This document shows, one piece after another, positions 1 through 8,834 of a stretch of DNA of 64,000 nt. The translations under genes were made by a program, and so were the position numbers. Under the pieces are notes generated by a model that did no database searches, was not told where the DNA came from, and saw only the letters and a list, made by a program, of their open reading frames with translations. Each line of letters starts with the position of its first letter. Position 1 is the first letter of the stretch. Origin of the DNA: DASVFB01 sp963766345 (GTDB taxonomy: Bacteria > Actinomycetota > Thermoleophilia > Gaiellales > Gaiellaceae); assembly GCA_963766345.1 (NCBI GenBank), contig CAVXZL010000015.1, positions 62,001 through 126,000 on the forward strand, written 5' to 3'.

Positions 1-1623
1 GCCGTTCGCACCGACCGGGTTCATGTTGCGCGCGCTCCAGACGTCGACGTCCGAGAAGCATGCGCTCGAGATGTACGGGCAGCCCTCCTGGACCATGTCC
101 TTCGACGCCTTCCAGCCACCGATCTGCGCGTTGAGGTCGAGGAACTCGGCCGGCGTGATGTGCCCGTCGAGCAGCGCTCGCAGCCCGTACTGGACGCCGA
201 CGTTGTCCCACGTGCGGCGGGCGAAGCCGCTGTCGTCGACTCCGTAGACGTTGACGGCGTCGTCCCAGTGCGTCCACTCGATCTGCGCCTGCTGCGCCGG
301 AGTGATTCCCGGGACGGTGCCGAACTTCGGGTTGAGCGCCAGCGGGGAGAGGCCGCGCCAGCCGGCGATGCACTCGTCCGATCCGGGCGCGGCGAGCCAC
401 GGCGTCAGCGGCTGGTACGGGTTCGGGAACGTGTCCGAGCTCGCGAGCCCCTCGAGCCACGAGCGGTTCGACCAGACGCGCCACTTCGAGGCCGGGTTCG
501 CGAGCACCTGCAGGTCCATCCAGTGCTCGAGCAGCTCGCAGTCGCCGACGTGGATCGTCTGCGTGACCATGTCCGGGTACGAGTACTGCGGGATCGCGCC
601 GTCGAGCAGGCCGGGATGGTTCTGGCCGTAGACGTACTGCTGGATCCCGCCGCCGGAGCCGCCGAGGCCGACGGTGTACTCCGGGTCGTCGTACTCCGTG
701 ACGAAGCGCGACTTCACCATCAGGGCGGTCTCGCCGCCGAGGACGAGGTTGTAGTGCGTGTTCGTCTTCGTGCCGGTTGACCACGCGATCGCGTACCCCT
801 TGCCGAGGCCGTACGGGTAGCGCGACTCGTCCTGGTTGTTCGATCCCTGGTAGTGGCCGATCGCCACGCCGCCGCCGAAGTAGTAGATGAGCTTCCGGTT
901 CCAGTAGGGCAGTGACGCGGGGCCGGTCTCGCTCGGATCGAGAACGGCGATCGTGTAGATGAAGCGATCGATCGTGCCGCGTTCCCAGCGGATGACGAAG
1001 TCGACCGTCTGCCCCGCGCCGGTCGTCGTCGTGGTCATGTCGGCGGGGCGGGGCGCGGCCGCGTCGTACGGCTTCCACGTGTTGTTGGCGGCGCGGTAGT
1101 AGTAGTTGACGCGCGTCGCGAGCGAGCAGTCGGCGTCGAGGAACGGCCCGGCGAGGTCGAAGCCGGCGAGGTGCGACGGCGTCGAGCAGAAGAAGTTCGG
1201 CTGCTTGGGGCCCGCGAACATCGGCCCGGTGATCGGGTAGTTCACGAGCTTCAGCTCCGCGCGGTCCTTCGCCGCATGCCCCGGTCCGGGCACGCTCGCC
1301 GCGACCTCGCTCGGGCCGAGCGGCAGTCCTGTCAAGACACCCTCGAGCGCGTGCGGCGCCCGGTCGTCCGGAACGAAGGCGGAGGTCACGTCGGCACCGT
1401 CGAGCGTCACGATGACCGCGCCGAGCGGCACCGCTTCGGGGACGACGACGCGCACCCGCGCGGTTCCACCGCTGACGTATCGCGCCGGGCCGGACAGCAT
1501 CTCGAGCGCGAGCCGACCGTGGATGCCCGGCGGTGGTCCCGGCGCATCGGTGCGAGCGGCTGCGGACGTGGCCGCGACGATCGCGGCGACGAAGACGGCA
1601 AGGACACAGACTGGACGGCTCAT
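1..1623 (-). CDS. DUF6351 family exported hydrolase-like protein (3' end beyond window)
   Basis: An open frame runs from an ATG at 1623 off the left edge, giving 541 residues with no stop. The start is preceded by GGGAGGAGACG, a strong ribosome binding site. Residues 1-22 form a Sec signal peptide (VCVLAVFVAAIVAATSAAA). The mature part contains an alpha/beta-hydrolase-like nucleophile elbow, GLGGSGGGIQQ, with the candidate serine near residue 323. It is rich in W/Y motifs such as GGGVAIGHYQGSNN, which I recognise from the DUF6351 family of actinobacterial exported proteins of about 700 residues. The substrate is unknown. A serine-esterase or tannase-like activity is inferred from the elbow only. 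It is followed upstream by another exported protein on the same strand, 174 bp away. Confidence 0.85.
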   Translation of the reverse strand, partial: MSRPVCVLAVFVAAIVAATSAAARTDAPGPPPGIHGRLALEMLSGPARYVSGGTARVRVVVPEAVPLGAVIVTLDGADVTSAFVPDDRAPHALEGVLTGLPLGPSEVAASVPGPGHAAKDRAELKLVNYPITGPMFAGPKQPNFFCSTPSHLAGFDLAGPFLDADCSLATRVNYYYRAANNTWKPYDAAAPRPADMTTTTTGAGQTVDFVIRWERGTIDRFIYTIAVLDPSETGPASLPYWNRKLIYYFGGGVAIGHYQGSNNQDESRYPYGLGKGYAIAWSTGTKTNTHYNLVLGGETALMVKSRFVTEYDDPEYTVGLGGSGGGIQQYVYGQNHPGLLDGAIPQYSYPDMVTQTIHVGDCELLEHWMDLQVLANPASKWRVWSNRSWLEGLASSDTFPNPYQPLTPWLAAPGSDECIAGWRGLSPLALNPKFGTVPGITPAQQAQIEWTHWDDAVNVYGVDDSGFARRTWDNVGVQYGLRALLDGHITPAEFLDLNAQIGGWKASKDMVQEGCPYISSACFSDVDVWSARNMNPVGANG

Positions 1624-1797
1624 CGTCTCCTCCCTCGGTTTTGTTGCGCGCGGCCGAAGTCTAAGACGCCCGCACACAACAGGCGAGCGTGCTGCCCGGC
1701 CGCGCGCTCGGCGGCAGACCGGACGAGTCGTCGCCCAAGCAACGAGAGAGCCGGGGACGGCAGCGAGCGTCGCCGCCGCCCCCGGCGAGACACGCGG

Positions 1798-3261
1798 TTA
1801 GAGGCTCGCGTCCCTGAAAGCGATCGTCCCGAAGACTCGGTCGTAGAAGACCGAGAGCTCGGTGCGAACGCCGTCGATGAGCGTCCTCGCGGTCAATGCC
1901 GTGCTCACAGACGTCGACTCGGTCGTCGTGGACTCGTTGCTGACCGAGAACGTCGAGGCGAGCTGCTGCGTCTGGCTCGGCGCGAGACCGACGAGCGCGA
2001 GCAGTCCGGCGCCGAGGTCGTCGGTGACGACACGCGTGGACGTGTCGACGTGGCTGTTCTCGACCAGGAGCTGCTGCGAGAACGTCGCCGTATTGACGAT
2101 CCCCGGAAGCAGGCCGATGCCCGGCTGCGAGACGTAGCGCGAATCGCTCGCCAGCGGCGTCGCAGGTCCGAGCGGCCCGGTGAACGGATCGAGCGCGATC
2201 ATGGCTGCGGCGGACGCGGCGGGGACGGCGGCAACGCCGCTGCGGAGCTGGTCGATCGTCGGGCACTCGAGCGTCTGGTACCCGAGCACGTCGAGGTACG
2301 TCTGCGTCCCGTCGTCGAGCCAGACGACGCGGACGTTGCGAAGGTAGGGGACGATGTCGGTGTGCCCGGGGCCGAGGTGCTCGACTCCGGCGTCGACGGC
2401 GCAACCGCGTGTGTCGGTGAACGTGAACGTCCTCTTCGTCGTGCTCTGCCCGTCCTTCGCCGTCGTGATGTTGCGCTGAGCCTTGCCGATCACGTCGCTG
2501 ACCGTCCCCAGCACCTTGGCGGCGAAGTCGTTCTTGGTGAGCTCGAGAAACGTCTTGCTCGCCTTGAGCTGCTGCTGGAAGATGTTGATCTCGGAGAACT
2601 CCGGCACGACCGCCGGCTCCGACGTGCTCGTCCCGTTCTTCACGGTGAGGCCGAGCGTCGTCCCGACCGACGTCGAGCGCGTGTAGACGACCGAGTTCGT
2701 GCGAGCCGGGTTCTGCGGCGGGTCGGTGACCACCGCGACGGGAAGCGCCGGGATCGTGAACGCGCCGACGCCGATGATCCTCGGGCGGTCGATGATCAAC
2801 TCGTCCCGGTGGACCTTGAGGCCGGACGTCAGCGACCACCTGACGTCATGCAGCCGGCCGACGCCGATGGAGATCGACGCGCGGCCGGCAAGCGCGATCG
2901 CGGTGAAGCCGCCCGCGGACAGCCGAACGGACTGCGTCGAGTTGACGATTCGAAACACGAGCCGGGCGTTGACCGCATTCTCGAAGACGTGCGGCACGAT
3001 CCTCACGGGCTTCCCGTTGATGGTCACCGTCTCGACCGAGAGGCCGTCGAACTTCCCCGTCGCAGCGTCGAACGTGCCGACGTTGATCGTCGCGAGCGGC
3101 GCCGGCACGGGCATGAGCTTCTCGGCGTCCTTGACCTGCCGGTAGGCCTCGTCGATCGAGATCGGTGCGCTGTCGGCCTGCGCGGGTGACGCGGCACCTG
3201 CCGCCGCTACGAGCGCGACTGCCACCACCAGCACGGCGATGTGGTGAAAGCGGATGTTCAT
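1798..3261 (-). CDS. Exported protein of unknown function
   Basis: The frame opens further upstream, but the ATG at 3261 is preferred. It is preceded by a GGAGGGGG ribosome binding site and starts a clean signal peptide (MNIRFHHIAVLVVAVALVAA, cleavage near AQA-DS). The protein has 487 residues. No domain is recognised. The mature part is largely beta-strand-like. Its last 80 residues are rich in Ser/Thr with alternating polarity (SVSNESTTTESTSVSTALT), resembling an amphipathic hairpin. It contains two cysteines (in RGCAVDAG and LECPTID) that could pair after export. It lies upstream of the DUF6351 gene on the same strand, so both may concern the same extracytoplasmic process. I cannot assign a function. 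Confidence 0.75.
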   Translation of the reverse strand: MNIRFHHIAVLVVAVALVAAAGAASPAQADSAPISIDEAYRQVKDAEKLMPVPAPLATINVGTFDAATGKFDGLSVETVTINGKPVRIVPHVFENAVNARLVFRIVNSTQSVRLSAGGFTAIALAGRASISIGVGRLHDVRWSLTSGLKVHRDELIIDRPRIIGVGAFTIPALPVAVVTDPPQNPARTNSVVYTRSTSVGTTLGLTVKNGTSTSEPAVVPEFSEINIFQQQLKASKTFLELTKNDFAAKVLGTVSDVIGKAQRNITTAKDGQSTTKRTFTFTDTRGCAVDAGVEHLGPGHTDIVPYLRNVRVVWLDDGTQTYLDVLGYQTLECPTIDQLRSGVAAVPAASAAAMIALDPFTGPLGPATPLASDSRYVSQPGIGLLPGIVNTATFSQQLLVENSHVDTSTRVVTDDLGAGLLALVGLAPSQTQQLASTFSVSNESTTTESTSVSTALTARTLIDGVRTELSVFYDRVFGTIAFRDASL

Positions 3262-3413
3262 GGTTCCCCCCTCCATGAGATGTGGCGTTGTTGGGCGAGA
3301 AGACACCCGCATACACGCGTCTATTCCGCGTGTTTCGCCGACGACCGCGTCAAGGCTGAGCGGCGACACAGTCGGCACTCGGACGCGATCGGTCTCGTGA
3401 CTAAGGTAGCCGC

Positions 3414-5084
3414 GTGGACGAGTACGTCTTCTCGATGTTCCGGGCCGACAAGTTCTACGGTCCCGACCGCCAGGTGCTGGCGAACATCTCGCTGTCGTTC
3501 TTCCACGGCGCGAAGATCGGCGTGCTCGGGCCGAACGGGGCGGGCAAGTCGACGCTGCTTCGCATCATGGCCGGCCGCGAGGAGACGTCGAGCGGGACGG
3601 CCGACCTCGCGCCGGGCGCCCAGGTGGGTTTGCTCGAGCAGGAGCCCGAGCTCGATCCCGCCAAGGACGTCCGCGGCAACGTCGAGGACGGCGTGCGCGA
3701 GCTTCGCGACCTGCTCGATCGCTTCGAGACGGTGTCCGCAGGGTTCGCCGAGCCCGACGCCGATTTCGACGCGCTGATCGCGGAACAGGCGAAGGTGCAG
3801 GAGGAGATCGACCGGCGCGACGGCTGGACGCTCGACTCGACGCTCGACCGCGCGATGGACGCGCTGCGGCTGCCGGAGGGCGACCGCGACGTGACGACGC
3901 TCTCGGGCGGCGAGCGCCGCCGGGTTGCGCTGTGCCGGCTGCTTCTCTCTTCGCCGGACCTGCTGCTGCTCGACGAGCCGACGAACCACCTCGACGCCGA
4001 GTCCGTGCGCTGGCTCGAGCGCTTCCTCGCCGACTACAAGGGAACGGTCGTCGCGGTCACCCATGACCGCTACTTCCTCGACAACGTCGCCGGCTGGATC
4101 CTCGAGCTCGACCGCGGCCGCGGCATTCCGTTCCAGGGCAACTACTCCTCGTGGCTCGAGCAGAAGCAGGCACGGCTCGCGTCAGAGGAGAAGCAGGAGT
4201 CGGCGCGCAGGCGAACGCTCGCACGCGAGCTCGAGTGGGTGCAGATGAGCCCGCGCGCGCGCCACGCGAAGTCGAAGGCGCGCCTCGCGTCGTACGAGAA
4301 GCTCCTCGCGGAGGAGGAGCGCGTCAAGCTCGACCGCGTCGAGATCCACATCCCGCCCGGCCCGCGGCTCGGCGATCTCGTGCTCGACGCGCAAGGCCTC
4401 ACGAAGGGCTACGGCGAGCGGCTGCTCTTCGAGGATTTGAGCTTCTCGCTCCCGCCTGCGGGCATCGTCGGCGTGATCGGCCCGAACGGCGCAGGGAAGA
4501 CCACGCTCTTCCGCCTCATCACGGGCGAGGAGGAGCCGGACGAGGGCAGCGTGCGCCTCGGTGACACCGTGCAGCTCGCCTACGTCGACCAGTCGCGCGC
4601 GTCACTCGATCCGAAGAAGACGGTGTGGAAGGAAATCAGCGGCGGTCACGAGACGATCGAGCTGGGCAACCGCGAGGTGAACTCGCGGCAGTACACGAGC
4701 TGGTTCAACTTCCGCGGCTCGGATCAGCAGAAGCCGGTCGGGCAGCTCTCCGGCGGCGAGCGGAACCGCGTCCATCTCGCGAAGCTCCTCCGCAGCGGCG
4801 GCAACGTGCTGCTGCTCGACGAGCCGACGAACGATCTCGACGTCGACACCCTGCGCGCGCTCGAGGAAGCGCTGCTCGACTTCGCCGGCTGCGCCGTCGT
4901 GATCACGCACGATCGCTGGTTCCTCGACCGCGTCGCCACGCACGTCCTCGCGTTCGAGGGCGACTCGCAGGTCACGTGGTTCGAGGGCACGTGGGGCGAG
5001 TACGCCGAATGGGTCACCGAGACTCGGGGCGCCGAGGCGCTCGAGCCTCACCGCATCAAGTACAAGCCGCTCGTCCGAGCTTAA
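3414..5084 (+). CDS. ettA: Energy-dependent translational throttle protein EttA (ABC-F)
   Basis: This is a 556-residue ABC-F ATPase, almost the same length as E. coli EttA. It binds the ribosomal E site and gates the first translocation step according to the ATP/ADP ratio. Two nucleotide-binding domains are visible. Domain 1 has Walker A GPNGAGKS near residue 40, signature LSGGERR near 163 and Walker B LLLLDEPTNHLD near 186. Domain 2 has GPNGAGKT near 355, LSGGERN near 446 and LLLDEPTNDLD. The linker (about residues 240-310) is the charged helical arm typical of the family (MSPRARHAKSKARLASYEKL). There is no membrane segment. Translation starts at GTG 3414. The stop overlaps the convergent DUF6325 gene inside the tetranucleotide TTAA. 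Confidence 0.96.
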   Translation: MDEYVFSMFRADKFYGPDRQVLANISLSFFHGAKIGVLGPNGAGKSTLLRIMAGREETSSGTADLAPGAQVGLLEQEPELDPAKDVRGNVEDGVRELRDLLDRFETVSAGFAEPDADFDALIAEQAKVQEEIDRRDGWTLDSTLDRAMDALRLPEGDRDVTTLSGGERRRVALCRLLLSSPDLLLLDEPTNHLDAESVRWLERFLADYKGTVVAVTHDRYFLDNVAGWILELDRGRGIPFQGNYSSWLEQKQARLASEEKQESARRRTLARELEWVQMSPRARHAKSKARLASYEKLLAEEERVKLDRVEIHIPPGPRLGDLVLDAQGLTKGYGERLLFEDLSFSLPPAGIVGVIGPNGAGKTTLFRLITGEEEPDEGSVRLGDTVQLAYVDQSRASLDPKKTVWKEISGGHETIELGNREVNSRQYTSWFNFRGSDQQKPVGQLSGGERNRVHLAKLLRSGGNVLLLDEPTNDLDVDTLRALEEALLDFAGCAVVITHDRWFLDRVATHVLAFEGDSQVTWFEGTWGEYAEWVTETRGAEALEPHRIKYKPLVRA

Positions 5085-5629
5085 GCGTCTTCGTCGGTCG
5101 ATCCGGAGTCCGCCTCGAGCTCGGGCTGCTCGCCGCGCTCCGGCGCGGGCCCCATCGTGAGCACCGATTCGTGCCCGATCCACTCGTTCATCAGCTCGAC
5201 TCCTTCCGAGTGTGCGACCGCCTCGAGGAGCGTGCGGGCCCACGTGTGCTCGAGCAGGATCATCACGGCCGTCGTGTTGGGGTCGAGCGCCTGCGTCACG
5301 CGGAAGATGTCGTCCTCGTCGAAGACGTGCCCGTCCGCGAGCTCCGCGGCGCCCGCGATCGCGCCGCGTTCGAAGCCCTCGGGCCCTTCGGCCGCGAAAC
5401 CGGCGAGCGCGCCGAAGTACGAGCCGAGCGCGGTCGCCTCTCCGAAGTCGAGGTCGCTCGCGGTTGCGACCAGCGCGTGACCCTGAGCGTCCTTGCGCAC
5501 GATCAGCATGTCGATGACGCGAACGATCCCCTCGCTCTTCAGGCGGTCGAGCTCGGGCAGGATCTCGCCCTTGAAGCGATTGCCCGGAAACGCGAGCGTG
5601 AGCATCTGGATCGGCCCGAGGTTCTCCAC
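5081..5629 (-). CDS. DUF6325 family protein
   Basis: The 182-residue reading from GTG 5629 (start ENLGPIQMLTLAFPGNRFKG) fits the DUF6325/DUF1269-like pattern. An N-terminal ferredoxin-like segment with 'GEILPELDRLKSEGIVRVID' is followed by a Gly/Ala-rich middle (ATALGSYFGALAGFA) and a C-terminal 'AVMILLEHTWARTLLEAV'. These proteins are thought to be small cytoplasmic or membrane-associated proteins of unknown role. The open frame extends upstream to 5773, but that extension is Arg/Ser-rich and does not look coding. The last 20 residues are acidic. Its stop codon shares the TTAA at 5081-5084 with the stop of ettA. The 291 bp between this start and the AlkZ-like gene show no gene that I can support. 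Confidence 0.8.
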   Translation of the reverse strand: MENLGPIQMLTLAFPGNRFKGEILPELDRLKSEGIVRVIDMLIVRKDAQGHALVATASDLDFGEATALGSYFGALAGFAAEGPEGFERGAIAGAAELADGHVFDEDDIFRVTQALDPNTTAVMILLEHTWARTLLEAVAHSEGVELMNEWIGHESVLTMGPAPERGEQPELEADSGSTDEDA

Positions 5630-5920
5630 TCGGCGAGCGTACACCGCTCGCTCTAGCCGAGGAGCGGCGCCGGAGGCAGGAGCTGAAGGAGGGCTCCTGC
5701 CCCGGCGGCAAGATCGCGCCTGCTCGACCGGCTCACCCGGAGCGGAGCTCGACGGGCGATACGGTCGTGACACCGCTGAGAGCGAGACTTGTGAGGCGGC
5801 GTGTTCCGCTCTCGACGGGCAAGGCAGGTATCACGATCGAACATGACGCCCACGTTCGCAGAGGCGCCCGCGACGCGAAATGGTGCCGCCCGGCATCTTG
5901 GGGTGCGGGAAACCGCACCC

Positions 5921-6937
5921 TCAGCCGGACAGGAAGCGCGCGACGTCCGCGGCGTCGCCCGCGAGCGCCCGGGTCTCGGCTCGCGTCACCCGCGCGAACG
6001 GCTCGTCGATCGTGACGGCGCCGCTGCGCAGGCTCCACGTGGCGACGGCCCGTGCGCGGACGTACGCGAACGGCCGGAAGTGCGCCTCCGGCGAGTCGCG
6101 CCGCGGATAGCGGTCGAGGAGCGACTCGCGCGAGCGCCAGCCGACGAGCAGCGGATCCCACTGGTCGAGCAGGCAGGTGCGCGGCGACCCGCCGCGTCGC
6201 GTTCCCTTCAATTCGAGCAGGCCCTGGCGCTCGCTCGCTTCCGTCGCGATCGCGCCCAGACCGGCGCGTGCGTCGCGAAGCGGCAGTCCCGCCCACTTCG
6301 CGAGATCGCGATCGTCCGCCGGCGCGTGGCCCTCGAGGTACCGGCGCGCGAGCTCTGCGAGCGCATGCTCACGCGCGACCGGACGAGGTGGTCCGAGCCA
6401 GTCGTGCGCGAGCACGTACGCGTGCTGCCTGCCGCGAAACGGACCACGAACGGCGATCCCGCGCAGGCACGCGAGCATCAGCAGATGCACGAGCGCCTGC
6501 CCCGCGGTCTCGACGGCGGCGGCGCGGACGCGATCGCGCAGCTCGTCGCGCGTCAACCGGCCCTCGTCGGTCAACGCACGCTCGATCGCGGCAACTCCGC
6601 GCTCGGCCGCGTCGGGCGTGATGCCGGTCTGCGCCAGCCGGCGCGCGTTGGCGGTGAAGAGCGGCGGCGTCGTGATCGCGTGCAGCCACCAGTAGTCCTC
6701 GGCGCGGACGAGGTGCAGCGTCCCGCGGTTGAGCCAGCCGACGACGAGCGCGCCCTCGTCCAGGGCGCGGTCGACGTCGGCGGCCGCCAGGCCCTCCGTC
6801 CGTGCACGGACGGCGAGGCGGGCACTCCGCAAGTCCTGCGCCTGCACCGCGAGCAAGTGCCGGCAGACGGCCGCCGGGTCCGCGGCCGGCTCCTCGCAGA
6901 GGAGCTGGCTCGCGAACCTCCCCGCGTAGACGTCCAC
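5921..6937 (-). CDS. AlkZ-like winged-helix DNA-binding protein (HTH_42 family)
   Basis: This 338-residue protein starts at GTG 6937, two bases after the hexosaminidase stop, so it closes the amino-sugar transport operon. The N-terminus shows the family hallmark LLAVQAQDLRSARLAV, with Gln32 and Gln34 forming the Q-x-Q pair that is catalytic in AlkZ-type DNA glycosylases. Three winged-helix repeats follow (for example TDEGRLTRDELRDRVRAA, then DDRDLAKWAGLPLRDA). The C-terminal third contains CLLDQWDPLLVGWRSRESLLDR, also typical. Characterised members remove bulky or crosslinked bases. Most actinobacterial paralogues are uncharacterised. The link to chitobiose import is by position only. The longer open frame upstream is a chimera with the hexosaminidase shadow frame. 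Confidence 0.85.
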   Translation of the reverse strand: MDVYAGRFASQLLCEEPAADPAAVCRHLLAVQAQDLRSARLAVRARTEGLAAADVDRALDEGALVVGWLNRGTLHLVRAEDYWWLHAITTPPLFTANARRLAQTGITPDAAERGVAAIERALTDEGRLTRDELRDRVRAAAVETAGQALVHLLMLACLRGIAVRGPFRGRQHAYVLAHDWLGPPRPVAREHALAELARRYLEGHAPADDRDLAKWAGLPLRDARAGLGAIATEASERQGLLELKGTRRGGSPRTCLLDQWDPLLVGWRSRESLLDRYPRRDSPEAHFRPFAYVRARAVATWSLRSGAVTIDEPFARVTRAETRALAGDAADVARFLSG

Positions 6938-6939
6938 GC

Positions 6940-7998
6940 TCAGGCCCAGTCGACGCCGGGCGAGCGGAAATAGCCCACTCCGAGGTCGTCGAGCTCTCGG
7001 CCGAGAGCCGGCAGCCGGGCGCGGAAGTCGTCCCAGCGGCGTTCTTCGGGACGCGTCGCCGCGACGGCCGCGAGCGCGAGCAGGCGCGGGAACGCCATGT
7101 ACTCGACGTCGGCGAACGTCGGCATCGTCTCCGACCAGAGGCACGCCTCGACGCCGACGACATCTGCTTCCACGACGCCCTCCACCTGCGTCGCCGGATC
7201 CCACTCGTACGCGTCGCGCACCGAGACGCGGCCCGCCCACTCGGTGCCGAGCTTCGTCGCGGCGTCGTACTTGTGGTCGAAGTACGTCCGCGCCGCCGGC
7301 GACATGAGCACGCGCGCACCCTGGCGAACGGCCTCGCGCGCATGCTGGGGATCCTTCCAGTGCTGGACGATCGTTCCCGGCTCGAGCCGCGTCTGCGCGA
7401 TCTCCTCCCACCCCACGGGCTGCTTCCCGTGGGCGCGCGCCCTCCCACAGAGGTGCTCGACGAAGGAGACGTAGTGCTCGTGCGGGATCTTGAAGACCTC
7501 GTCGCCGCCGATGTGCAGGTACGGCCCCGGTGTGAGCGCCGCGAGCTCGCCCAGGACGTCGTCGACGAACCCGAGCACGCGCTCGCTCGTGACGTCGAGG
7601 CAGCTGAAGCCGACGTCGGTGCCGGTGTACGCGACGGTGTCGAGGCCCGGCAGCGACAGCTCCGGATACGCAACGACGGCCGCGTTCACGTGGCCCGGCA
7701 TGTCGATCTCGGGAACGACGACGACGTCGCGGCTCGCCGCGTGCTCGACGAGCTCCGCGTAGTCGCGCTGCGTATAGAAGCCACCCGCACCGCCGCCCAC
7801 GGCGCTCGCGCCGCCGATCTCCGCGAGCCGCGGCCACGACTCGATCTCGATCCGCCAGCCCTGGTCGTCGGTGAGATGGAGGTGCAGGCGGTTGAAGCCG
7901 AAGCGGGCGATGACGTCGACGAAGCGCTTCACGTCCTCGACGCCGAAGAAGTGCCGCGCGACGTCGAGCATCACGCCGCGCCACTCGAAGCGCGTCAC
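6940..7998 (-). CDS. GH20 beta-N-acetylhexosaminidase, catalytic barrel only, cytoplasmic
   Basis: The start is GTG 7998, overlapping the stop of the upstream permease as GTGA, which leaves no room for a longer N-terminus. The 352 residues begin directly in the GH20 TIM barrel (RGVMLDVARHFFGVEDVKRF, then FNRLHLHLTDDQGWRIEIES). They contain the catalytic Asp-Glu pair in YLHIGGDEVFK near residue 167. Typical GH20 enzymes carry an additional N-terminal GH20b domain and often a signal peptide; both are absent here. I infer an intracellular enzyme that cleaves imported chito-oligosaccharides or muropeptide sugars to GlcNAc, feeding NagA and the SIS deaminase encoded by the divergent operon. It is co-transcribed with the sugar ABC transporter. 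Confidence 0.92.
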   Translation of the reverse strand: MTRFEWRGVMLDVARHFFGVEDVKRFVDVIARFGFNRLHLHLTDDQGWRIEIESWPRLAEIGGASAVGGGAGGFYTQRDYAELVEHAASRDVVVVPEIDMPGHVNAAVVAYPELSLPGLDTVAYTGTDVGFSCLDVTSERVLGFVDDVLGELAALTPGPYLHIGGDEVFKIPHEHYVSFVEHLCGRARAHGKQPVGWEEIAQTRLEPGTIVQHWKDPQHAREAVRQGARVLMSPAARTYFDHKYDAATKLGTEWAGRVSVRDAYEWDPATQVEGVVEADVVGVEACLWSETMPTFADVEYMAFPRLLALAAVAATRPEERRWDDFRARLPALGRELDDLGVGYFRSPGVDWA

Positions 7999-8834
7999 GC
8001 CTTGACTGCGCCCGCGGTCAGCCCGAACGAGATCTTGCGCTGCACGAGCAGGAAGAAGACGACGACGGGGATCGCGATCAACGTCGACCCCGCCATCAGC
8101 GCGCCGAAGTCGGTGTGCTTGCTGCTGCCGAGGAAGTACGACAGCCAGACCGTCACCGTCTGCTTCGACTGATCGTTGAGGAGGACACGCGCGAAGATGT
8201 ACTCGTTCCAGCACGAGATGAACGCGAACACCGACGTCGCGACAAGCCCGGGCGCGATGAGCGGCAAGAGGATGCGCGTGAAGGCGCCCACCTTGCTGTT
8301 CCCGTCGACGAGCGCCGCCTCTTCGAGCTCCTTCGGAATGCTGAGGATGAAGCCGCGCAGCGTCCATACGGCGAACGGCAGCACGAACGTCAGGTACGTG
8401 ATGATCACGCCGCTGAGCGCATTCACCTGGTGGTAGCGCGCGAGCACGACGTACAGCGGGATGATCAGCCCGGCCTGCGGCAGCATCTGGATCCCGATCA
8501 TCAGGACGATGAACACCTTGAGCCCGGTGAAGCGGTACTTCGCCAGCGCGATCGCGGCGAGAAACGCGAGCACCATCGCGATCGCGACCGTCACGAGCAC
8601 GATGACGAGGCTGTTCTTCACGTCGTCCCAGAAGTACGGCTGTGCCATGGCCGCCCGGAAGTGATCGAGCGTCGGGTGCAGCGGGATCCACTCCGGCGTC
8701 TCCGCGATGATTCCCGAGTCCGGCTTGAATGCCGTCGACACCATCCAGTAGACCGGGAACACCATCACGGCAGAGACGGCGAGCCCGAGTGCGTTCCAGC
8801 CCGCCTGGCCGTAGCGGCGACGGCTCCTTCTCAT
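7995..8834 (-). CDS. Carbohydrate ABC transporter permease (MalG type)
   Basis: A 279-residue inner-membrane permease starts at ATG 8834 and overlaps the stop of the preceding permease as ATGA. About six membrane segments are visible: AVSAVMVFPVYWMVSTAF, SLVIVLVTVAIAMVLAFLAA, VFIVLMIGIQMLPQAGLIIP, VIITYLTFVLPFAVWTLRGF, LVATSVFAFISCWNEYIFA and TLIAIPVVVFFLLV. The cytoplasmic EAA loop reads ELEEAALVDGNSKVGAFTRI, the coupling site for the ATPase. It pairs with the MalF-type permease, the binding protein encoded upstream and the MsiK-like ATPase. The locus context points to GlcNAc or chitobiose as substrate, as in DasABC of Streptomyces. Confidence 0.95.
   Translation of the reverse strand: MRRSRRRYGQAGWNALGLAVSAVMVFPVYWMVSTAFKPDSGIIAETPEWIPLHPTLDHFRAAMAQPYFWDDVKNSLVIVLVTVAIAMVLAFLAAIALAKYRFTGLKVFIVLMIGIQMLPQAGLIIPLYVVLARYHQVNALSGVIITYLTFVLPFAVWTLRGFILSIPKELEEAALVDGNSKVGAFTRILLPLIAPGLVATSVFAFISCWNEYIFARVLLNDQSKQTVTVWLSYFLGSSKHTDFGALMAGSTLIAIPVVVFFLLVQRKISFGLTAGAVKA

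Noticed and set aside
1171..3189. A 672-codon open frame on the plus strand
   Set aside because: It is the antisense shadow of two well-supported minus-strand genes. Its translation is an Arg/Asp-rich low-complexity string typical of high-GC shadow frames.
5921..7984. A single 687-codon protein covering hexosaminidase and AlkZ-like regions
   Set aside because: Only the last 338 codons are real protein. The rest is the out-of-frame shadow of the hexosaminidase gene, which ends at 6940.
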